Assembly (NCBI GenBank): GCA_964460345.1
Contig: CAYWRO010000047.1
Coordinates: 1-26,731 of the forward strand
Direction: 5' to 3'
Source: CAYWRO01 sp964460345
Lineage (GTDB): Bacteria > Planctomycetota > Phycisphaerae > Phycisphaerales > UBA1924
Length of the DNA stretch: 26,731 nt
Position numbers and translations under genes: made by a program. Below the pieces are notes generated by a model. It saw nothing but the letters and a program-made list of their open reading frames with translations, did no database searches and had not been told where the DNA came from. How positions within the stretch are numbered: the first letter of the stretch is position 1; each line of letters begins with the position of its first letter. Positions 7,529 to 16,900 of the stretch are shown piece after piece.

Positions 7529-9235
7529 TCACACTTTTTCCGCTCGGGCCGTCGAACGGCCGCGGCGGGCCTCCAGGCACGCTTGGGTCACCATTCGGCT
7601 TACGTGCATCGCCGGGAGGTTCAACGTTGCGGCGAGCTCGCCGATGGTTGCGGGCGGTCCATCCCACCCAAATCGGGTGGTCAGGAGTTGTTGTTGTGCC
7701 TCATCGAGGCGGCTGAGCCTGTGTTTGACCCGCGCGTCCGGCTCCAGCCAGCGTTGCCATGGGTCCAGCCGCGTCGCGATCTCCGGCAGCCGGACCTCGT
7801 TCGGGTCGCACCGCGGCGTGGCGAGCCCCGTGGAGCCGGAACGGCCCCATCTTGCCCCAGCGCCGCGCAACCACAGGGTGACGGCTCGGTTCACGGCCAG
7901 GCCGGCGGGCGCTGCCAGCCGCCCGCCGCGGAAGGGGTCGTGGCGGGCGGTGGCGTCGGCGACGGCGGTTACGGCGATGCGGAGCAACTCGGTGCAGGCC
8001 TGGTTGGATAGGGTGGTGAGGGGGCGATCGAGCAGCGCCGCGACGGCGCGGAGCATGGTGGGAAGCTGGTCTCGAACCAGTTCCGCCCGGAGGCGGCTGG
8101 CCCAGCGGAGGTCCGTCTCGATGCGGTCCAGGTCGGCGGCGCTGGGGGCGGCCGGATCGAGTTCGCCGATTCGTTGCGCGGCCTCGTGCCGCAGCAGCCA
8201 CATCGCCGCGGCTCGCGCGGCTTCGACTTTGCGCACAGGGGACGTCGGGCTGTGGTCGACGAGGTCCATCAGCTCTGAAAGGGTTTGTGGGAGAGGCCGG
8301 CCGAGGTGCTCGCGGACGGCGGCCGGCTTGAGCAGGCGCTCACGCGCATCGACGCGGTCGAAGTCACTGGGGCGCGGGCCGTCGAGGTCGAGTTCGAGCA
8401 GCATGCGCGCGCGGGTGAGCAGGACGGCGCGGTGAATCGCGGTGCGCGTTCGACCAAACCGTTGCGTGAGGAGCTGCATCGGCACGCCGCGGCGGTGAGC
8501 ACGTTCAATGATGCGTTGCTCACGTGGCGTAAGCGGGCCGCGCTCGGTAAAGATCGGGCGCCTGGCCACGGCATCGTGGCGGGTGATCAACTGACGCACG
8601 GCCTCATGGGACCTGTTGAAGCGGTTGGCGAGTCGCTGGGCAGCCTGGTTGAGCGAGCACCCGAAGGCAGCCCGGTAGCGTGCCGCGCGATGGAGAATGC
8701 GGCGTTCCGTTTCCGGGTCGATGCGTTCGAACCCGCCGGCGCGGTTCAGCGCATCTCGATGGCGCTCTTCGAACCGGATCACATCTGACTCGGCGAGGTA
8801 GAGCCTGTGCCGCGAATCTGATCCGACGGCTCGCCGTGCGATGAGCCCGCGGCGGCGGTATCGGTCCAGTGTCTTGCGGCTGATGCGCCAGCGCGAGCAG
8901 ACCTCCTCCGGGGTGAGCCAAGTTGCGTCGTTGTCATGACCGTCGGGTGTGAAGCCCGAGGCTACGCTGAGCCGTTCGATGAGCGCGGCCAGGTCTGCGA
9001 CCAGGGCGCGGCCGACGATCAGGGCAGGTTCGGCAAGGTCAGGCCGGTATCCGGTGATGCGCGCAATGACCCAATCCTCGGGGAAGACGCGATCGTCGAC
9101 GTCGTCTTCGTCGAGTTCGCGAGCGAGCGCTTCGGCGGCGAGCAACTGCCGGCGGGCCGCCTCCGCAGGTTCATAGCGAAGCTGCCGGACCAGTTCGGCC
9201 AGCGCTTCCAGACGCAGTCGCGGCAGGGGGGGCAT
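7529..9235 (-). CDS. divergent sigma-70-like protein with N-terminal MerR-type HTH and multiple HTH segments
   Basis: A 568-residue predicted cytosolic DNA-binding protein. Residues 105-155 form an excisionase/MerR-like HTH (WLTPEEVCSRWRISRKTLDR, then RRRGLIARR and a wing ending in DVIRFEER). Two more HTH-like units lie at about 175-217 and 234-280. Residues 373-457 align in pattern with sigma-70 region 2, including the landmark D-P-F-R-G-G-R-L (433-440) that matches the D-x-x-R-G-x-x-F core-binding stretch. Residues 506-557 resemble region 4 (RFGWDG, then IGELAATLNLPAMHVSRM). The match is by eye and the core is degenerate. It could be a true alternative sigma factor or a transcription regulator derived from one. 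The ATG at 9235 starts 7 bases after the mqnA stop; a TTG at 9280 would overlap mqnA. No ribosome site is evident. Confidence 0.7.
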   Translation of the reverse strand: MPPLPRLRLEALAELVRQLRYEPAEAARRQLLAAEALARELDEDDVDDRVFPEDWVIARITGYRPDLAEPALIVGRALVADLAALIERLSVASGFTPDGHDNDATWLTPEEVCSRWRISRKTLDRYRRRGLIARRAVGSDSRHRLYLAESDVIRFEERHRDALNRAGGFERIDPETERRILHRAARYRAAFGCSLNQAAQRLANRFNRSHEAVRQLITRHDAVARRPIFTERGPLTPREQRIIERAHRRGVPMQLLTQRFGRTRTAIHRAVLLTRARMLLELDLDGPRPSDFDRVDARERLLKPAAVREHLGRPLPQTLSELMDLVDHSPTSPVRKVEAARAAAMWLLRHEAAQRIGELDPAAPSAADLDRIETDLRWASRLRAELVRDQLPTMLRAVAALLDRPLTTLSNQACTELLRIAVTAVADATARHDPFRGGRLAAPAGLAVNRAVTLWLRGAGARWGRSGSTGLATPRCDPNEVRLPEIATRLDPWQRWLEPDARVKHRLSRLDEAQQQLLTTRFGWDGPPATIGELAATLNLPAMHVSRMVTQACLEARRGRSTARAEKV

Positions 9236-9242
9236 GTCGTTT

Positions 9243-10058
9243 CTAAACGTCGACCCAGTGCAACTCGCTGGCCGGGGCAAGCCCGAGCCGCGTGCACTCG
9301 CTCAGGAACTGCGCGACTGCCTCTCGATGGCGCGGACTGACCTCGAACTGGAGTGACCTGCCGAGGTACTCGCCCGCCTGCTCGCGCTGCCAGCCTCGTT
9401 CCTCGGCTCGCGCGGCGACCAGCCAGTCCATTCGAGTGGCATTGTGGCGACGCTGGCGGTCGAGCACCTGGGCGGCAAGCTGCACGGCGGCAGAGCCCGC
9501 ATCGTCAGCGCGGCACATCCACGTTGCGTACACGAATGGCAAGCCGGTGATGTCGTGCCACGCCTGTCCCAGATCAAGCTGATGGGGGTGATCATCGAGC
9601 GGAGGCGCATCGGAAACGACTTTGTCTCCGATCAGGAGCACCGTCTCGGGCCAGCCACCCGGACGTTCCCGAGCGTCGAAGGGGAGCACGGGGATGGGCG
9701 CGGGTTTGCTTGGGTGCAGCCGGTTGAGCACGACCTGGGCCAACGCCACGGAGGTGTGGGAGTCCGTGTCGGCGTAGAGGGTACTGACCTGATCGAACGG
9801 GACGCGTGAGAAGAGCCGCACGGTGAGCGTCTGTCCCTCGGAACCGATCATGCCGACGGGCAGCAGGGCCAGGGGCTCGGGCGCGCGTGCGGCGTCGACG
9901 AGTGACACCAGGCCGAGGTCGATCTGGCGCGAGAGAAGCAGGTCGATCAGCTCGGAGGGGACGGCCGGCGTCAGTTCCGCGTCGCGCCACCCATCGAGGC
10001 CCTCGATCATGGGAAGGGTGTTGAGGTACTTGACGCAACCGATGCGGATGGGAGGCAT
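9243..10058 (-). CDS. mqnA: chorismate dehydratase of the futalosine menaquinone pathway
   Basis: MqnA dehydrates chorismate to 3-[(1-carboxyvinyl)oxy]benzoate, the first committed step of the futalosine route to menaquinone. The 271-residue protein opens with IRIGCVKYLNTLPMIEGL, the family's N-terminal signature (x-Y-L-N-[TS]-x-P). It continues with the periplasmic-binding-like fold seen in the family: PSELIDLLLSRQIDLGLVS, a Ser/Thr-rich hinge (DTDSHTSVALAQVVL) and LLIGDKV. The length is typical. The ATG at 10058 is preferred because it begins directly at the conserved region; a GTG at 10085 would add nine residues. It lies 42 bases after the zinc-ribbon gene and 7 bases before the sigma-like gene, in an apparent operon led by metG. 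Other mqn genes of the early pathway are not in the window, but a MqnP-like enzyme is. Confidence 0.88.
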   Translation of the reverse strand: MPPIRIGCVKYLNTLPMIEGLDGWRDAELTPAVPSELIDLLLSRQIDLGLVSLVDAARAPEPLALLPVGMIGSEGQTLTVRLFSRVPFDQVSTLYADTDSHTSVALAQVVLNRLHPSKPAPIPVLPFDARERPGGWPETVLLIGDKVVSDAPPLDDHPHQLDLGQAWHDITGLPFVYATWMCRADDAGSAAVQLAAQVLDRQRRHNATRMDWLVAARAEERGWQREQAGEYLGRSLQFEVSPRHREAVAQFLSECTRLGLAPASELHWVDV

Positions 10059-10100
10059 GGGAGATGGTAGGGCGGCCGTGTGCACGGTTACGTGGCTTTG

Positions 10101-10415
10101 TTACAGCCGCGACCTTACGGCCGTCCAGATGAGGTAGACGATCGCCAGGACGGCGGCCAGCGCGGTTGTGCTCGCAATGATGACGACGACCACGGCCAGC
10201 ACCGTCCGTGCGGGCGAGGGCTCGGCCGGTTCCTGGAGCCACGCGGCCAGCCGGTTCGTGGCGGTCCCAAATGCCTGCTCCACGGTGACGGAGCGACCGC
10301 ATTCGGGACATTGCGCCGTCTCATCGTCGGCCGCGAAAAGGCCGGTCAGGTCAAAGCCGCAACCGGTGCATCGCGGCGGGCTGCCGTCGATCGGCCTGTG
10401 GCCAGATGGCATCAT
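10101..10415 (-). CDS. small zinc-ribbon membrane protein
   Basis: A 104-residue protein with an N-terminal zinc ribbon formed by C16-x2-C19 and C36-x2-C39 (RCTGCGFDLTGL, then QCPECGRSV), followed by one strong transmembrane helix at about 70-97 and a short basic tail. The CxxCG-[FY]-DL-x-GL pattern is widespread in small planctomycete membrane proteins of unknown role. The expected topology is cytosolic ribbon, membrane anchor. The start could be either of two adjacent ATG codons (10415 or 10412); a GAGGGGG purine tract abuts them, and the second ATG gives better spacing. It sits 27 bases after metG and 42 before mqnA on the same strand. Function is unknown and the neighbours do not suggest one. 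Confidence 0.78.
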   Translation of the reverse strand: MMPSGHRPIDGSPPRCTGCGFDLTGLFAADDETAQCPECGRSVTVEQAFGTATNRLAAWLQEPAEPSPARTVLAVVVVIIASTTALAAVLAIVYLIWTAVRSRL

Positions 10416-10442
10416 CCCCCTCGAACAAAGTGCGCCGCCGGC

Positions 10443-12062
10443 TCAGCCGGAGCCGGTCGGCTCGGGTTCATCCGGCTTGACCCGCACGAAGAGAATGTCT
10501 CCCCGTGAAAGAGGTTGGCCGGGTTTCAGTGCATGCGGCCCGCCCCACTGGGCCAACTCCTTCAACGGAGGTCCCGTCACGCGGCCGTCGGCCGTGAACT
10601 CTGCGTGGCAGTTCCAGTTTCGCCAGAGCTGGGCCATCTTCTCCGGCATGGCCGGCGAGAGCAGCAGCGTGGCGATCCGAAGGGTTTCCGCGCAGTGGTA
10701 GAGAATTTGGGCCAGGCGGTCGCGGCTGGCTTCATCCTCCTGCTTGGCCAGGCGAAACGGTTCGGTGGCGTTGATGTAGCCATCAACCCGCCGCGCCAGT
10801 TCGATGCCCTCCAGGAGCGCCCCGCCGATATCGAAGCGGCCGACCTTCTCGATCGCGCGCTCGACGGCCGCGGCGGCGAGGGCGGGCCAGTCGTGACCCT
10901 CCAGTGTCGTCACGCCTTTCGGATCAGGCACGCGGCCGTCGAAGTAACTCTCGATCATCTTCATGCGGCTCGTGGCGTTGCCGATGCCGTTGGCCAGGTC
11001 CGCGTTGAAGACCTCAATGAACTTCGAATGCGCAAAATCGGCGTCTGTGACGCCGAGCGGGCCCTGCGTCGCAAGGAACCATCGCACGGCGTCGCGGGAG
11101 TACGTGTCGCAGTAGGCGACGATCTGATCCAGATTGAGGAAGTTGCCGAGCGACTTGCTCATCTTGCGGCCTTCGCGGATCCAGTAGGAGTGCGCGTAGA
11201 CCGTTCGGGGCAGTTCCTCCTGAAGGGCCATGAGCATGCACGGCCAGATCACTGCGTGGAACCAGAGGATGTCCTTGGCGATCAGGTGCACATCGGCGGG
11301 CCAGTACTGGCGCCGGTCGGCTCCGTCCACGGTTGAGAGATAGTTGAAGAGCGCATCAATCCACACGTAGATCCGGTGCGACGGATCATCAGGCATGAGA
11401 ATGCCCCAGTCGCCCCCCGCTTCGCCGGGCTTGACGGAGCGGGAGATCGGCACATCCTGCAGGCCGGTGCGGATTCGGCCGAGCACCTCGTTGCGGCGGG
11501 CCTCGGGGAGAATGAACGCGGAATTCGCCTCGATGTGAGCCTTGAGGCGGTCGGCGTACTTTGAGAGGGCGAAGAAGTAGTTCTTCTCGCGCCGCTTCTC
11601 TAGCGGCTTGCCGGTCACGGGGCTCTTGTAGTCGTTCTCCCGCGCGGTGTTCTCGGTGACGTACTCCTCCTGGGAAAGATCGAACCACCCCTCGTAATCG
11701 CCCAGGTAGACATCGCCGGTCTGCATGAGCCGCCGGATGTACCCCACGACCTTGTCCACGTGCCGCTTCTGGCTCGTGCGGATGAAGTCGTCATTGGAGC
11801 AGTTCAGCAGGGTGAAGGCCTTCTCGAACTCCGCGGCGTTCTGATCCGCCCACTCCAGGGGGGTCAGGTTGTGCTGAACGGCGGTTTCGACGACCTTCTC
11901 GGCGTGCTCGTCGGTGCCCGTGAGAAAGAACACGTCACGTCCGATAAGCGTCTGGAAGCGGGCCGCCACGTCGGCGACGATCGTCGTGTAGCAATGGCCG
12001 ATGTGGGGACGGTCGTTGACGTAGTAGATCGGGGTCGTGATGTAGTAGGTCGGCTTGGGCAT
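10443..12062 (-). CDS. metG: methionyl-tRNA synthetase
   Basis: A 539-residue class Ia synthetase that charges tRNA-Met in the cytosol. The N-terminus TPIYYVNDRPHIGHCYTT carries the HIGH motif (20-23), and EGRKMSKSLGN carries KMSKS (300-304). The Rossmann core, the YVWIDALFNYLS helix and the anticodon-binding helical domain (about 390-510) are intact. The connective-peptide region after YEGWFDLSQEEYV has no CxxC knuckle, placing it with zinc-free MetRS forms. It ends soon after the anticodon-binding domain and lacks the C-terminal EMAP/Trbp111-like tRNA-binding domain found in many bacterial MetRS. No Shine-Dalgarno is seen before the ATG. It heads a minus-strand run of genes and is divergent from an ECF sigma gene. 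Confidence 0.96.
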   Translation of the reverse strand: MPKPTYYITTPIYYVNDRPHIGHCYTTIVADVAARFQTLIGRDVFFLTGTDEHAEKVVETAVQHNLTPLEWADQNAAEFEKAFTLLNCSNDDFIRTSQKRHVDKVVGYIRRLMQTGDVYLGDYEGWFDLSQEEYVTENTARENDYKSPVTGKPLEKRREKNYFFALSKYADRLKAHIEANSAFILPEARRNEVLGRIRTGLQDVPISRSVKPGEAGGDWGILMPDDPSHRIYVWIDALFNYLSTVDGADRRQYWPADVHLIAKDILWFHAVIWPCMLMALQEELPRTVYAHSYWIREGRKMSKSLGNFLNLDQIVAYCDTYSRDAVRWFLATQGPLGVTDADFAHSKFIEVFNADLANGIGNATSRMKMIESYFDGRVPDPKGVTTLEGHDWPALAAAAVERAIEKVGRFDIGGALLEGIELARRVDGYINATEPFRLAKQEDEASRDRLAQILYHCAETLRIATLLLSPAMPEKMAQLWRNWNCHAEFTADGRVTGPPLKELAQWGGPHALKPGQPLSRGDILFVRVKPDEPEPTGSG

Positions 12063-12073
12063 CTTGTCGGTCG

Positions 12074-12079
12074 ATTGTA
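12074..12079 (-). promoter_or_regulatory. candidate -10 element for metG
   Basis: TACAAT (12079-12074 on the minus strand), within CCCGATACAATCG, matches the sigma-70 -10 consensus in five of six bases. No convincing -35 is found. It is only about 12 bases before the metG ATG, so transcripts would have almost no leader, which agrees with the missing Shine-Dalgarno. The wider 164-base gap between metG and the ECF gene shows no other clear element. Confidence 0.3.
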
Positions 12080-12226
12080 TCGGGCCGATCGGATGGTCCG
12101 GCCCGCGAAGATTGTCTTGCTGCCCCGGCCCCGTCCCTATCCTCAGCGGGCCGATTGGACGCCCCCCGGGGGCCGGGACGCTTGGGGGCCGGTGACCGGA
12201 TCAACGGCGAGAGGAACCCGTAGCGA

Positions 12227-12886
12227 ATGAACCGGCCGGAGTTCGAAGCCCTTGCCCTTGAGCAGCTTGACGCCGTCTACCGGATGTGCCTGCAGCTCAC
12301 GCGTAATCCGGAGGAGGCCCAGGACCTCACGCAGGAGGTGTACCTGCGCGCCCTGCGCCCGCGGGCGGTCGAGGGGTTTGAGGACAGGTCTGCGGAGTCG
12401 GGCCGCGAGGGGGGCAGCGGGGGCGGCATGCGGGCGTGGCTGTTCACGATCGCTCACCACACGTTCTACTCGCGCCTGAAGAAGGCCCGGCGGGCCCCGG
12501 CGAGCATGGGGGAGTTCTACGACGAGCGGTCGGAAGAGCCGTTACCGGACGAGGCCCCCCCCGCATGGGATCTGGCCAGTCTGGACTGGGAGCATGTCGA
12601 TGAGCGGCTCAAAAAAGCGATTGAGGGATTAAAACCGGAGTATCGGGAGGTTCTTCTCTTGTGGGGTGTCGAGGGGATGAAGTACCGGGAGATCGCCGCG
12701 GTCCTCGATGTGCCGATCGGAACGATCATGAGCAGGCTGCACCGGGCGAGGAAGGTGCTGGCCGATGAACTGGGCGGGCCGGATGGTCCGGCCGCCGATA
12801 TGGGGCTGCGAGGCCTGGCCGAGAAGGGGTCAGAGGGGCCGGGGCAGCGGAAGGGCTCGGAAGACGGCCCGGAAGAGGTGCAGTGA
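12227..12886 (+). CDS. ECF-family RNA polymerase sigma factor
   Basis: A 219-residue sigma factor that would direct core RNA polymerase to a small regulon when freed from its anti-sigma partner. Region 2 spans about residues 8-90 (YRMCLQLTRNPEEAQDLTQEVYLRAL, then RAWLFTIAHHTFYSRLKK). It is interrupted by a Gly/Ser/Glu-rich insert at 52-67. Region 4 spans 127-182 (LKPEYREVLLLWGVEGMKYREIAAVLDVPIGTIMSRLHRARK), with its HTH from REIAAVLDVPIGT. The charged Gly-rich tail 185-219 is not part of the fold. AGAGGA lies about 12 bases upstream of the ATG. Its TGA overlaps the ATG of the following membrane protein (TGATG), the usual arrangement for a sigma/anti-sigma pair. Confidence 0.92.
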   Translation: MNRPEFEALALEQLDAVYRMCLQLTRNPEEAQDLTQEVYLRALRPRAVEGFEDRSAESGREGGSGGGMRAWLFTIAHHTFYSRLKKARRAPASMGEFYDERSEEPLPDEAPPAWDLASLDWEHVDERLKKAIEGLKPEYREVLLLWGVEGMKYREIAAVLDVPIGTIMSRLHRARKVLADELGGPDGPAADMGLRGLAEKGSEGPGQRKGSEDGPEEVQ

Positions 12887-13803
12887 TGGGCGAGGGGATG
12901 GACATTTCGGTGCTGCTTCGGCTCGCCGCGGACGGCGAGTTGACGGCGGAGCAGTCGGCCCGGCTGGAGGCCCACTTGGCCGCGCATCCGGAAGATGCGG
13001 CCCGGGTGGCGTTCGAGCGGTCGTTGCGGGGTGCGTGCGCCCGGTGCATGGGCGGCACTGCTCCTGCAGGCCTGCGCGATCGCGTACAGGCGGCACTGGC
13101 GGAGCGTGCGGAGCTGGAGCCGGCAGCTTCTGGCGCGGCCGCAGCGGCCGCGGTTCACGTGGCAGGGCGGATCAGCCCCGCGCCGGCGCGTTCCCGGCGG
13201 CGCGGGACCCTGACGAATCGGATTCTGAACGCCGCGGCGGTGGTCGTGGTGGCAGGCCTGGCGGTGCTCTTCCTGCGGGCGTCACTTTCGCAGGATTCGA
13301 CGCAGGCGCAGGCCCAGGCCGTGGCGCGGGCGCTGCCGGAGCAGCACTCCGCGTGTGCGATCGATCCGGATCTGCTGACCGGGCAGGATCGATTCGTGAG
13401 TGACTTGTCGGCGGTGCCGGCGGCGTACCGGCCGTTGCTGGGCGCATCGCCATCGATTCCGGACATTGAGGCTCTGGGCTATCGCTTCACGGGCGCCGGG
13501 CCGTGCGCGGTGCCTGGGGGCGAGTCGGTGCACCTGATGTTTGAGGCGATCGATGAGCGGCGGCCGGAGGAGTGCCCACGCAAGCCGCTGAGCCTGTTCA
13601 TCCAGCGCACGGACCTCTTTAACATGCAGCCGGGCCAGACCTACACGGTGGAGAGCCCGAACGACAAGATGAGCATCTTCGCCTGGGCGTCTGACGGTTT
13701 GGTTTACTATCTGGTTGCCGAGTCGAAGGGACAGTGCAACGAGGTCATGAAGGCGATGCCGCTGCGCGTCCCGGCGATGAAGCTGACCGAGGCGAAGAAG
13801 TAA
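12886..13803 (+). CDS. transmembrane anti-sigma factor
   Basis: A 305-residue predicted inner-membrane protein. The N-terminal cytosolic part (1-75) looks like an anti-sigma domain: LLRLAADGELTAEQSARLEAHLAAHPEDAAR is the typical helix-D-G-E-L-helix pattern. C51-x2-C54 follows, but the His of a canonical Hx3Cx2C zinc anti-sigma motif is not in the expected place. One transmembrane helix lies at about 114-131. The outer domain (133-305) has four cysteines (157, 207, 230, 284) that could form disulfides, and ends with the F-A-W-x-S-D-G-L-V-Y-Y-L-V segment seen in similar planctomycete proteins. The ATG at 12886 overlaps the sigma stop codon and has AGAGG about 7 bases upstream; a GTG one codon earlier is possible. 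It would hold the preceding sigma factor inactive at the membrane. Confidence 0.85.
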   Translation: MGEGMDISVLLRLAADGELTAEQSARLEAHLAAHPEDAARVAFERSLRGACARCMGGTAPAGLRDRVQAALAERAELEPAASGAAAAAAVHVAGRISPAPARSRRRGTLTNRILNAAAVVVVAGLAVLFLRASLSQDSTQAQAQAVARALPEQHSACAIDPDLLTGQDRFVSDLSAVPAAYRPLLGASPSIPDIEALGYRFTGAGPCAVPGGESVHLMFEAIDERRPEECPRKPLSLFIQRTDLFNMQPGQTYTVESPNDKMSIFAWASDGLVYYLVAESKGQCNEVMKAMPLRVPAMKLTEAKK

Positions 13804-13858
13804 CGCCTCATTTGGGGGTTTTCGCCTACCGGTTAGAGATGCTACCTCTGCGTAGTAA

Positions 13859-13871
13859 ATTCGGTACCATC
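13859..13871 (+). promoter_or_regulatory. ATTCGGTACCATC element upstream of the AsmA-like gene
   Basis: This 13-base string in the 129-base gap before the AsmA-like gene recurs, with one base missing, upstream of the secreted TPR gene at 20176-20187 on the minus strand. Both copies contain TACCAT, a possible -10 hexamer, but neither has a good -35. Being next to two separate ECF cassettes it may be a shared promoter or operator. Evidence is the sequence match only. Confidence 0.3.
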
Positions 13872-13932
13872 CTGCTGAACGGGCGAGGCCTGACGGGCCA
13901 GCCGCGGCGGGGGGACCTGCGCAGGAGGGGCC

Positions 13933-16900
13933 ATGGCCAAGGAACCGGAACTGGCGTCGTGGGAGGGGCAGAGGGATCGAGGAAAGCGGAAGCCGGCGCA
14001 TCGTGAAGCTCGAACCGGCCGCCGCGGCAAGCGATGGCTGGTCGTCGGCGGGATCGTGGTTGTTCTGCTGGTCGTTCTGGTGGCGCTTGCGCCGATGATC
14101 GGCGGGCGGGTTGCGCCTGGGATTGTTTCTGACTCACTGTCACAGGACATAGAGGGCGAAGTCCGCGTCGATGCGATTTCGCTGAACTGGTTTGGAAACA
14201 CGCGCCTGCGCGATGTGACTCTGTTGGACCCGGATGGCGGAAAGGTCGCCATGCTGAGCCTGGATGTGCCAGTAAGCGTCTGGCGGGCGCTGTCCGAGGG
14301 GTGGTGGGACCGGCGGCACCTTGAACTCGGGCGCATCGTGGTGACGGGCGATGCGACGATTGTTCGCGAAGCGGACGGTAGCACGAACCTGATGCGCGCG
14401 ATCAAGCCGGTCGGGCCTGACGAGCCGAGCAAGCGGGATGCGTTTGAGGGCGTGCTGGTTCTTGACGGCGTGGATGTGACCGTCGCGGCCCGCGAGGCGG
14501 ACGGGACGATTGAGACAGGCACGCGATCCGATCTGCGCGATGTAAAGGGAGAAGTCGCGTTTGACTACGACACCCGTCGCGGCACGCAGATCGCTGCATC
14601 CGGCAACCTCGAGGCCGCGCTCGGGGGAGAAGCGGCCGAAGCGGGGCGCGCGATGGCCCTGACGGTGAATCTCGACGGGAACATTTCCGCGGCGGGGTCG
14701 CTGCTGAAATCCACGGGCACGGTGCAGGCATCGACCGTTCCGGTCGCGGTGCTGGATGTGCTCGGCGGGTTTAACGGGGCGCTGCGCGAGGCGGTGGGGC
14801 CTGCGGCGGCGGCGCAGGTGAACTTTTCAGGCGATCTGCGCGCAGGTGAACTGCAACTGACGCTCGATTCGGAGGGCGCTTCGGCGGACCTGAACGCGCG
14901 CCTGATTGATGGCGTGCTGGCCGTGCAGGAGGGCGCCCAGATCCGCCTTGCTTCAACCGATGGCCTGGAGCGTCTGCCCGCGGTCGCCGCGGCGTTCGCC
15001 CGAGCCGGTGAGCGGGTGCGAATCAACGAGGCCCCTGGCGCGACGGTGACGATCCGCTCCACCCGAATTCCGGTTGGGCCGCTGCTGGAAGGCGATGCCT
15101 CGCCGGCCGAACTGGACCTGCGCGGCGCATCGTTTGACCTCTCCATTGAGATTGAACAAATGGCGGGGGAGATCCTGCTGGTGCAGTCGCCCGCTGAAGT
15201 CGAGGCCGGTGCGGAAGGGGAGGCCTCGGCAGAGCCGATGGGGGCCGATGGCGAGATGCAGGCCTTCTCCCTCGATCCCGTCGTGGTGAACATCGCATCA
15301 CAGGATCTGGCCCAGGGGCTGAACGTGAGCGCTTCGACAGCGGCCGCGATCGAAGCGAACAGCGGCGGGGGGGCCGCGGTCGACCTGACGGCAGTGGGGG
15401 TGCTGACCGAGGAGGGCCGCTTGGCGGCGCTCATCGAAGGTGCCGCACCCGCAGGAGGGCTGAATGGCTCGGCGACTCTGACAGACTTGAGCGCTGCGCT
15501 GCTGCAGCCGATCGTCGATGCGCTCGGCCAGCCGATCGATGTTGAAGCGGACTTTGGGCCGGTTGTGAGCCTTTCGCTGACGGCCAGCGCTGCCGGAGAC
15601 GTCACGGCGGAAGAGATGCCCCCGACCCGACTCGAGCTGGTGGCCAGCGCCGAGCATGCAACGCTCGGCGGCACGCTTGCGCTGGAGCAGGGCGTGCTTC
15701 GAACCGTGCGTGAGTCCAACGAAGGCGCCGGGCTTACGGCGCACCTGGCCGCGGCAGGGCCGCTGGCTCGCCGGCTTGGAGGTGAGGCGCTGGCTTCGCG
15801 GCTGCAGGGCCAGATGCCGCTGGAGGTGCAGGTCACGGATTTGGTCCTGCCGCTGTCGGCGGAGGCGAGAATGCGCGACCTCGTGGCCAATGTGACGGTC
15901 ATCGCCTCGGGCGCAGCGCTCGGCCTGGCCGCGGGCGACGCGGCGGAGGGCGGCCAGGGCCAATCGGCCGCGCCGGTGCAGGTGCAGCAGATGCGGCTTA
16001 CCGGCGCGGTGTCGCCAGGGTCTCCGGCGCGCGTGGAGGTGGATTCCAGGCTGGCGCACGGTGAGCGACCGTTCCTGTTGCGCGGGCAGGTCGACTTGAC
16101 CGGTGCGCAGGGCGCTGCGGCGATTCAAGAAGCGATGCAGATCAAGGGGCCCGGCGTGATTGAGCTGCTGCGGCCCTCCGGCCAGGTGATGGTCACCGGC
16201 GTTCCGAGCAGCGTGCTCGACGCGCTGGGGCTCGGAGCGGGAGAGTCGGAGGGCGTGGCTCGGGAGGTGATGCTCGCCTTGTCCGATGCGCTCGGGCAGA
16301 GCGCGGATGCGAGCATTACCTTTGAGCCCGGCGCTGCGGACCGCGCGCCGCTGGTGATCGCTCGGGCCAGTGGCGAACAGGCCGGGGTCGATGTGTCTGT
16401 ATCAGCGCGCGAGGGCGCGGTGGCTATTCGCGAGGCGACTGCGCAGCTCACGGTCTCCGCTGAGCGAGGCAGCGCACTGTTGGCCGCCATGACCGGCGGA
16501 AAGGAACCTAGCCAGGGTGACGGTAGTGATCGGCAGCAGGGTGAACAACAACCCGCCCAGACTGAGCCGGTCCGCCCCATTGCGGTGGTGGGCGCCGATG
16601 TGCCGCTGACGGCCACGATCAACCCCATCACGATTCCTATGGAGGGGTGGAGGCCGCGGTCGGGGACGGATGCAAAAGCCGTGATCGCCGTGACGACCGG
16701 TGGTCCGATCAGGCTGGAACAGATTCGGGGCCGCGTGCAGGATGTAACGCTGCAGGTTGCCGATGCACAGGCGGAGTTGACGGCGCCCTTTGCGAGGTTG
16801 CTGCCGGCGGATGATGCTGAAGGCGAGCAGGCGCCCGCGGCGGAGACTGCGCCGATTCAGGCGGCGCTGTCGGCGGGGCTGCAGGATGGCCAGGGCGAGC

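Noticed and set aside
7666..7682. Hairpin CCACCC-AAATC-GGGTGG resembling another near 20240 (CACCC-ATTTC-GGGTG)
   Set aside because: The first lies inside the sigma-like coding sequence and neither is followed by a T-tract. Likely chance in GC-rich sequence.
4197..12143. TTGCTG with TATCCT upstream of both the amylase gene (4197-4228) and the first ECF gene (12117-12143)
   Set aside because: Spacers are 20 and 15 bases, both outside the usual range, so the pairs are probably coincidental.
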